From an uncultured Flavobacteriales bacterium (GTDB lineage Bacteria; Bacteroidota; Bacteroidia; Flavobacteriales_D; Crocinitomicaceae), in assembly GCA_913054135.1 (NCBI GenBank), contig CAJXJK010000009.1:62001-126000 (forward strand): DNA of 64,000 bases, given 5' to 3'. The notes under the pieces are model-generated. The model ran no database searches, had not been told where the DNA came from, and saw nothing but the letters and a program-made list of their open reading frames with translations. Shown in pieces: positions 26,592 through 35,200 of this stretch (within the stretch, counting starts at the first letter, position 1; every line of letters starts with the position of its first letter). A program made the position numbers and the translations under genes.

Positions 26592-28055
26592 TTAGTCGTA
26601 TTTACGTTTTAAGAACCATAAATCGCCAACACCCGGTGTTATTGAGATTCCGAAGAACAGACCTAAGTATTTTTCTCTTATCAGACCGTCATTCGTGGTT
26701 CCTAGATTACCCAAATTTGCTCCAAAATTAATATTTGTATTGGACTTTTTGATAACTGTAATCGGAATACCTAATCCAAAACTCATGCCATAAGCTGTTA
26801 GATCTGTATAATTATTCGAATTATTTAAAACGCTTAATTCAGTCATTGTGTAATTTGCTCCAATTCTGTAGTGAATTTTTGAGAAGAGTGGAGTGATTCC
26901 GGCATCAGGGATAGCGACCGGCGTATATTCAATTCCAAAACCAAATTGCATTCTGTCTTTCAGCTCGTTAGTGAAAGATGATCCAAAATCTTCATTATAA
27001 TTTGACCACTTTTGATATCTAACATCTCCCGCTATTTTGAACTGACTTGAGGTACCAAAATCAGTAGGCCCAATTCTATATTCAAAACCGGCTTTCATTG
27101 TTTCGGGAATAGTGACTGAACCTCTATTATCTCTAATAAATTCAATTGTATCTGAAAGAATTTCTGAGCCATTGAACCCACCAAAATTCAAATAGCTATA
27201 CGAAAACAAGTCTTGGAAAGCTTTTACTTTCAACTCTGGCGAATAAGCAATTCCAATTGCGAATCCATTCTGTTTTTTATCGCTTCCGTCAAATTTTGAT
27301 CTCAACCAGTTGAATTGGTAATTTAATCCGAACTCATATGTTAAGTCCGAAAAACGCAATGAATTGTCAACTTTCGCATTCAAACCTGAAAGTGAAGTTG
27401 CGTATTGAAACGTTCTGATTCTTGAAGTTGATCCAAATAAGTAATTAGCATTGGCCCCAATTGAAAGTATGTTAGTTCTTTGAATCTTAATTGAATCTTT
27501 AACTTCTTTACCTAAAGAGTCTTTCACAAAAAACACCTTCTTATGATCAGAAACTCTATTCAATGGTTGATAAGCAACTCCTAAATAAAATTTATTAATC
27601 CCTCCACTTCCTTCACTAGTATAAAGGGCTGTACTATCTGCATCCTCAACAACATAGTTTGAAACTTGATATCCGGTAAACGAATATGGTTTTAACCCGA
27701 TAGCCGCTCCCCATCTTTTTTTAATGGGAATTCCCAGTTGAAATTGATTCAAGCTAAAATAGCGTTGATTTGTTGATGATGTGCTTGTTTCAAAAGTTGA
27801 TAATCTTCCGTCTAATCCAATTTGTAAAATCGGTCTATATCTGCCAATAAATGAATATGATGCCGGATTAGAATGATTGACAATTGTTGAGTCAGTGGCA
27901 GCCATACTTACCCCACCCATTGACATGAACGCCGCATAATCATTCATTTTAAGCTCACCTAAACCGAATATACTATAAGGTGTATGGGTGTTCTTTTGGC
28001 CATAAGAAATGGTGGCCAATCCTAGAAAGAAAAATACTTTAAATGTTCTCAACAT
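26592..28055 (-). CDS. Outer-membrane beta-barrel protein (FadL/PorV-like build)
   Basis: A 487-residue protein with a signal peptide (FFLGLATISYGQ), an N-terminal HTPYSIFGLGELKMNDYAAF segment and many alternating hydrophobic strands (FGFGIEYTPVAIPDAGI, INFGANLGNLG), consistent with a barrel of about 14 strands. The family recurs beside coaX and lptC in Bacteroidota. Whether it transports lipids or fatty acids is not established. The start codon lies inside the coaX reading frame (17-base overlap), suggesting coupled translation. Confidence 0.75.
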   Translation of the reverse strand: MLRTFKVFFFLGLATISYGQKNTHTPYSIFGLGELKMNDYAAFMSMGGVSMAATDSTIVNHSNPASYSFIGRYRPILQIGLDGRLSTFETSTSSTNQRYFSLNQFQLGIPIKKRWGAAIGLKPYSFTGYQVSNYVVEDADSTALYTSEGSGGINKFYLGVAYQPLNRVSDHKKVFFVKDSLGKEVKDSIKIQRTNILSIGANANYLFGSTSRIRTFQYATSLSGLNAKVDNSLRFSDLTYEFGLNYQFNWLRSKFDGSDKKQNGFAIGIAYSPELKVKAFQDLFSYSYLNFGGFNGSEILSDTIEFIRDNRGSVTIPETMKAGFEYRIGPTDFGTSSQFKIAGDVRYQKWSNYNEDFGSSFTNELKDRMQFGFGIEYTPVAIPDAGITPLFSKIHYRIGANYTMTELSVLNNSNNYTDLTAYGMSFGLGIPITVIKKSNTNINFGANLGNLGTTNDGLIREKYLGLFFGISITPGVGDLWFLKRKYD

Positions 28056-28764
28056 TATATGTCAAAATTTTATTCAGCCCAAACAGGGTTAAATCTGAAT
28101 GTGCAAAGATGTCACATATAAACGGTTTATCAAAGAAATTAGCGTCCCCACCCGTCATAAAAATTGTTAATTGACCAAAGTCGTCTGAGTACTTCTGAAT
28201 AAATCCATTTATCTCATGATAAACTCCTTGTTCTACACCATTGTGGATGCTTGAATTAGTGTCAATTCCATATTTAAAATCAACTTTACTTCTTTTCAAT
28301 AATGGCAATTTTGAAGTGTAGTGATTTAATGCTCCAAATCTCATTTTTATACCTGGGCTAATATTTCCACCCTTATAAGAACCATCCGAACCAATCAAAT
28401 CATACTTTATGCATGTGCCCAAATCTATAACGAGCGTATTTTGATTTAAATTTCTAAACCATCCTCCAACGGCATTTGCTAACCTATCTCTACCTAGGGT
28501 TTCTGGCGTTTTATAATTGTTTTTTATTGGCAAAGGCGTGGTTTCATCCAATCTTAGCTCATTAAAATTGTACCTACTCAAATCAAGGCCTTCAACAACC
28601 ACTGAACTTATAATCACATGCTTTATTTTACTCAATCGATCAGATATCCATGAATGCATTTCTTGTTTTTCGAAAGGTTCGAAAACTTCAAACTCTAGTT
28701 GAAGATCATTCTCGTAAACAGCCATTTTGAAAGCAGTATTGCCTTCATCAATTATTAAATTCAT
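28039..28764 (-). CDS. coaX: Type III pantothenate kinase CoaX
   Basis: The 241-residue enzyme phosphorylates pantothenate, the first step of coenzyme A synthesis. It shows the ASKHA-fold motifs of the family: N-terminal nucleotide motif DEGNTAFK (residues 6-13), GRDRLANAVGG, VIDLGTCIKYDLI and GGNISPGIKMRF. The FMTGGDA motif near the C-terminus matches the conserved adenosine loop. It is the first gene of the minus-strand cluster leading to lptC; the upstream terminator isolates it from the tRNA gene. Confidence 0.93.
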   Translation of the reverse strand: MNLIIDEGNTAFKMAVYENDLQLEFEVFEPFEKQEMHSWISDRLSKIKHVIISSVVVEGLDLSRYNFNELRLDETTPLPIKNNYKTPETLGRDRLANAVGGWFRNLNQNTLVIDLGTCIKYDLIGSDGSYKGGNISPGIKMRFGALNHYTSKLPLLKRSKVDFKYGIDTNSSIHNGVEQGVYHEINGFIQKYSDDFGQLTIFMTGGDANFFDKPFICDIFAHSDLTLFGLNKILTYNVENI

Positions 28765-28814
28765 AGTGCAAAATTGGGGAAATTAATGGTAAGATGAAAT
28801 CTTCGGTTGCAAAT

Positions 28815-28848
28815 AAAAAAACCTCTTCAGAAAACTGAAGAGGTTTAT
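28815..28848 (-). terminator. Terminator after tRNA-Phe
   Basis: AACCTCTTCAG (28820-28830) pairs perfectly with CTGAAGAGGTT (28835-28845) around an AAAA loop. A T run follows on the minus strand. It lies 9 bases past the tRNA 3' end. Confidence 0.88.
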
Positions 28849-28853
28849 TAGAG

Positions 28854-28926
28854 TGGTGATAGAGGGATTTGAACCCCCGACACATGGATTTTCAGTCCAT
28901 TGCTCTACCAACTGAGCTATATCACC
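28854..28926 (-). tRNA. tRNA-Phe (anticodon GAA)
   Basis: On the minus strand the acceptor GGTGATA pairs with TATCACC and the discriminator is A. The D arm contains GCTCAGTTGGTAGAGC, the anticodon loop is CTGAAAA (anticodon GAA) and the T arm contains GGGGGTTCAAATCCC. The CCA end is not encoded. The length of 73 nt is normal. Confidence 0.97.
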
Positions 28927-28943
28927 ATTCAAAAATGTGTCGG

Positions 28944-28976
28944 CAAAGGTAACAATCAATTCTAAAACAAATCAAA
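28944..28976 (-). promoter_or_regulatory. Bacteroidota-type promoter of tRNA-Phe
   Basis: On the minus strand TTTG (28976-28973), a 21-base spacer and TACCTTTG (28951-28944) match the -33/-7 consensus. The tRNA begins 17 bases after the -7 box. Confidence 0.7.
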
Positions 28977-29083
28977 CTTTTACATTTTTTTTCATTTTAA
29001 CTTTTTCTTGAACTTAAAAATCAAAGTTAAATTTTGAATTCAATTTCGATAAACCGATTATTTTTGCGGATAAAGTCATGAAA

Positions 29084-29115
29084 TTGCAATGTTTTTACGC
29101 AATTTTTTAACTTTG
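29084..29115 (+). promoter_or_regulatory. Candidate promoter of the giant Ig-repeat gene
   Basis: TTG (29084-29086), a 21-base spacer and TAACTTTG (29108-29115) fit the Bacteroidota -33/-7 pattern and would give a leader of about 85 bases. A second possible -7 box, TATTTTTG, lies at 29059-29066. The region 28977-29160 is very AT-rich and holds nothing else I can identify. Confidence 0.5.
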
Positions 29116-29207
29116 GTACGAAAAATGTATTAGCACTTTACAAGACCTCACAATTAAGCTTGCTAAACCTTTTAGATTGCAGACTTAATTTGACTAAAAC
29201 AAAGCGT

Positions 29208-32200
29208 ATGAAACGAATTTTTACTTTACTCTTTCTGACATTCATAGTAACGACGGGAGCATTCTCGCAAAAAAGCTATGTTAATTATGATAAAGATTCT
29301 AGATGGTTTTTTGGAATTAATGGTGGTGCCACATGGCATACAAGAACCGAAACTGACAATGTAATTAAAGGTGGGTATGGATTCACTTTTGGACATTCAT
29401 TCGGCATGCGCCCTGAAAAATTATTTTCTTGGGATTTAAGACTTAGATACCTGCACGGATGGTGGAGTGGTCAAGCAACCTCTCAGTATACGCTTGACTC
29501 AACTGGCGTTTCAACTATTCCGAGCGGATATGGAAACAGCCTTCAAACTTATCAAGACTCAACAGGATATTTCGTTCCTAACTTTAGATCTCAATTAATG
29601 AGCGGATCTTTAGAATTGGCATTGAATACAAACCGACTTAGAGAAAATACTGGATGGAATTTCCAAATTTTTGGAGGAATCGGAATTAAAGGATATGATA
29701 CTAAAGTCGATTTAGTTGATTCGAATAATGAAATATACGATTACGATAATATTGGTGGATTAACAAAACCTAACTTACTTTCAAATCAAGACGGTAATTA
29801 TGAAACTTACGTGACTGGTTCAGATTCTGAATTTGAAGTTGACTGGGCGGCAAGCTTTGGTGCTGGTATTTCATACCAAGTTACTCCTTGGATGTCAATG
29901 GGAATTTCTCATAAAATGACGTGGTTAAGAAATGATAACCTATTTGATCCTGTTATCTCTCCAGTGGGAACAAACAAACCAAATGATATCTATCATTACT
30001 CTTCTGCTGGACTTAAATTTCACTTGTTTGGTGGAAACCATAGTACAAAACCAGATGACATTATTGAAGACGTAACGGACCCGAATGTATTTGACAACCC
30101 TAACAATAATATTACAACTCCGGTTGACAATACGCCTAAGCAAAAACCTATTGTAGATATCTATGATCCAGGTTCAAGTCCTTACACAACTACTTCTAAT
30201 ACGTTTAAATTATTAGCCAATGTTCACCATGTAGATGGTAAGCAGAATGTTACTTTCAAACAAGACGGAAACATCAATAATAATTTCTACTATAATCCTG
30301 CTACTGACAAGTTCTCCAGTAATGTGGTTTTACATCCTGGACAAAACATATTTGAAATTACAGGTGTAAATGGTGCTGGTCAAGATTATGAATCAACAAT
30401 CATTATTTATGAAAAAGAGGTTCCACAAATTCAACCTCCGATTGTTACTATTACTAATCCGCCAAATTCTCCTCATACAACAAGTTCAAGTACATTTAAC
30501 TTTGCTTCAACTGTATTGAATGTAGATTCAAAAAATCAAATTAAGGTTTACTTCAACGGAGCTTATATGTCAAATTTCACATATAGCACGACTAGTAAAA
30601 ACTTGTATGCGACATTAAATCTTCAAGAAGGAACTAACACGATTACTGTTACTGCTACAAATCCGGCTGGAAGTGATAGCAAAACAGCAACATTAATCTA
30701 TAGAAAGCCTCAGGTTCAACAACCTCCGGTAGTAGATTTCATTACACCACCAGTAGATCCGTTTGTGACTTCTCAAGCCGCAATGAATATCACTGCAAGT
30801 GTTTTAAATGTTACTTCAAAGAATAACATTACCGTTAAAATTAATGGGAATCAAACTTCTAACTTCTCTTATAATGCGAACACTAAGCAAGTTAACTTCA
30901 ATGTTAATCTTAACGTTGGTGCAAATGTATTAGAAGTAAAAGGGGTAAATAATGTTGGTCAAGATTACGAGACAACAACAATTATTTACAAGAAGCCTGA
31001 GGTACCAAAGCCACCTATCGTGACTTTCATTGACCCTGCTTTAGATCCTACGACGGTTTATGTTTCTTCGTACAATGTAAAGGCGAAAGTACTTTATGTT
31101 GATGGAGCTTCTGATATTACACTTAAGATAAACGGAATTCAATCGTATAACTTTTCTTACAGTACTTCTTCTAAGATCATGAACTTTACTACTAATTTGA
31201 ATAGTGGAGCAAATGTGATTGAGATTACAGGCACAAACAATGCCGGACAAGACACTGAAAACACAACGATTGTATACAGAAGAGTAGTGCCTCAAGCGCC
31301 TCCTGTAGTGAATATAACTTACCCGGTTTCAGATAACCAAGTGTTCAACTCATCTAATTTGACTCTTGTTTCATCTGTATTGAATGTAAGTAGCGCTTCT
31401 AATATCGCGGTATTAGTAAATGGTCAGCCAACTTATAACTTTAATTATAATACGGCCACTAAGATCTTGAACTTACCATTGACATTAAATGAAGGTTCAA
31501 ACACTGTTAAGATCACAGGTACTAATACTGCCGGTTCTGATAATGACACAAGAATCATCATTTATAAGAAACCTGTTGTGCCAGCACCACCAACGGTGAC
31601 ATATGTAAACCCTCCTACTTCTCCATTCTTGGTGACTCAAGAGGCCTTTACAATGACTGCTAACACAACTAACATTTCATCTAAATCTCAAATATCATTG
31701 TTGTTCAATGGTAATTTGGTGCCAGATCAGTTGTACACTTTAACATCTTCAAATCAAATCATCTACAATTCAACTTTGATTGAAGGCAATAACATCTTTG
31801 AGATTATTGTCACAAACAATGATGGATCAGATGATGCAATGGCTATTGTTACTTACAAGAAGGCAGAAGTGCCTTGTATCATTCCTACAGTAGGATACAT
31901 ACACCCGGTACCTTATTCAACTGTAAATGACCCTAATGTATTAATTGATGCTCAAATCAACAACTACACTCCAGGTACAACAATTCAATTAGTGTTGAAT
32001 GGAGTTGGACAAGGGTTGATGTCATATAATACCGGAACTTCAATTGCTGCTAAAGCTGCAGTATTAGTTGAAGGCTCTAATGCTGTGACAGTGATCGTTA
32101 CAAATGATTGTGGTACAAACCAAGCAACATTTACATTAAACTATGTTGCGCCTGAAGCACCATGTGTTGACCCTATGTTAACTCCAACTTCAATGGCAAA

Positions 32201-35200
32201 TACTACAACTCAAAGCGAAACTGCATCAGTTGTTTCTGGAGTATCAGAAATCACAGCTGCTAGTCAAATTACAGTGACAGTAAATGGTCAAAACACTCCG
32301 TTTACTTTTGATGCTGGAACAAATTCAATCTCAGTTAATGATGCTGCTCTTTCTTTAGGAAACAATAGCATTGTTGTAACTGCTACAAATGATTGTGGAA
32401 GCGCAACTCTAACTTACCATATTGTTAGAAAAAGTTGTGATACCCCGATTATTTCAGGAAGCAGTCCTGCTCATAACTCGGTAATTGAGACAAGTACAAT
32501 GAACTTCTCTGCAAGCGTTCAGAATGCGACACAATCTGAAATTCAATTTATAGTGAATGGGATTTCTCAAGCGTTCACATTTAATCAACAAAGTGGATTA
32601 CTTTCTGCGGCAGTTGATTTAGCAGTTGGAGACAATGCAATTTCAATTATCGCAACAAATTCATGTGGATCTACAAGAAAGGACTTTGAATTCGTTCACA
32701 CTTTACCATGTGAATCAATCGTAGTTGGCTTTGTACACCCTACATCAGCTACAGCAACTGTGACTGAATCTAACTATAGCATTGCATTGCATGCAACCGG
32801 TACCTTAAACTCTTCAGGAGTTACGGCAAGTCTTAACGGAACTTCAGTTGCTGCGGCATATAACTCAATCACAGGAGAAGTTGACATCAATAATTTAACT
32901 TTAGTAGATGGTGTAAACACGGTTGTGGTTAACCTAACAAATGATTGTAGTTCTGAAACTGTGACATATTCAATCACATATAATGGTTGTCAGCCACCAG
33001 AAATCGAGATTCCTGGTATTAATTCAGGAACTGTTGTGAACACTTCAACAATTGACTTTCATGCAGTAGTTCAAAATTCGAACGGAGCTGGAAATATTCA
33101 ATTGTTACTAAATGGACAAGCGCAAAGTTTCGATTTCAATGATCAAACAATGTTATTGACTTCAACTCTTGTTTTAAATGAAGGAAGCAATTCAATCATC
33201 TTAACAGTGAATGGTTGTGAAACAGCTAACGAAAACATTAATGTGACTTATGAAGTTCCTTGTGAGCCAATCTCATACTCATTAATGCAACCAGCTTCAA
33301 ATAACACGACTGTTGTTTCTTCAAGCTTTAGCTTATCAATGAACTTGATGCATGTTGAGAACAATCAACAAATAAGCGCAACATTAAATGGAACAGCTGT
33401 TACTTTCACATATTCAGCTGGAACTAATTCATTATCAGTTTCTGATTTGACATTAATTGACGGAGCCAACACAATTGTGGTTACTGCAACCAATGATTGT
33501 AGTTCAGAGACGATTACTTACACGGTTCAATATGATGGATGTCAAGAACCAGTGATCACACTAGGATCTAACGCAAATTCAATGACAACATCAGCATATA
33601 CGTTTAATGCATCTGTTACAAACATCTCTAGCCCAGCAGGCGTTGGAGTAACACTAAATGGTGCTGCCGTTCCTTTCATATTTAATGCTCAAAACGGTAA
33701 CATTAGTGGAGAGGTGACTTTAGCAGAAGGAGCCAACACAATTGTAATTTCTGCAAATGGATGTGCTTCTGATAGCAAAACAATCAATGTGGCATATGCT
33801 ATTCCATGTGACCCTATGGTTATTTCTTTATCGGCACCTAGTCAATTAGAAACTTCAGTTGCAGATGAATTATTTGCATTCAACTTAGTGGCACAAAATG
33901 CCAACACAATAAGTGTTAAACTGAACGGAGCAGTTATTCCACATACATACTCGAATGGTGTGATCAACGCGAATCTTACCTTGATTGACGGAGACAATAC
34001 TGTTATAGCAACTATGGCGAATGATTGTAGTAATGAAACTAAAACATTCACAATCCATCATGATGGATGTGATGCTCCAGTGATTACAACATCAATGAAC
34101 TCTGCATCTTCAAGCACTGCGACTTATACATTCACTGCATTAATTTCTAATGTTGATAATGCTAACCAACTCGGCCTTGATTTAAACGGAGCGAATGTGA
34201 CCTTCACATTTGATCCAATTACAACAGAGTTAGTGGCAACTATGACATTAACAGAAGGTCAAAATGTAATCACGCTTAATGCGAATGGGTGTGCATCTGC
34301 ATCAGCCAACATTAATGTGAGCTACGCTCTACCTTGTTCACCTGTTTCATATTCATTAGGAACTCCGAGCACACTATCTCAAGTTGTTAATGGTAACACG
34401 GTTGATATTAACTTGACAGTTCAGAGCGCAGATGAGGTTTCGGCTACTATTAATGGTGCTGCCGTGAATGCGAACTATGCGAATAACATAGTTTCAATAA
34501 ACAATGTGCCACTTAATGAAGGAGCGAACACTTTAGTTGTATCATTCTCAAACGTGTGCAGTTCTGAAACAGTGACTTACACAATTGAATCTGATCAATG
34601 CCCTAACAGTCCATTAATCACAGTGTTCAATAACAATGTTGTTACAACTGATGAATTATACAACTTTACATGTCAGATTTTACATGTAGATAACGCAAAT
34701 GATGTAAGTGTTAAATTGAACGGTACGGTTATTCCAAGTACTTATGTACCAGGAACAAATACTTTATCAGCTCCACTTAACCTAGTAATGGGCGCGAATG
34801 AAGTAGCTGTGACCGCAGTTGGTTGTGAAACAACATCAGTTGTTTATACAGTAACTAGAGAATCGGCTTGTGATCCAATCACATTTACGCATATGATTCC
34901 ACAAACGAATGATACAATGCATGTAAATGCTCCAAATTTATTTGTGAAAATCAATGCCCAAAATGTTACTCAATCAGGAGTTACTGCAACTTTAAATGGC
35001 GCAGCTGTTAACTTCTCATTCTTGAGTGGTTCAATCACTGTAATGAATAAGAGTTTAGTTGTAGGAAGCAATACACTTGTCATCACAATGACAAACGAGT
35101 GCAGTACTTCCTCAGCAAACTTCCATATTGAATATGGTGTTGATGAGCCTGATTGTGACCCACCAGTGATTGGATTCGTAATTCCTGATCCGGTAGTGAA

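Noticed and set aside
29160-29207. Extended N-terminus of the giant protein from TTG 29160
   Set aside because: It puts 16 residues before a perfect signal peptide starting at ATG 29208.
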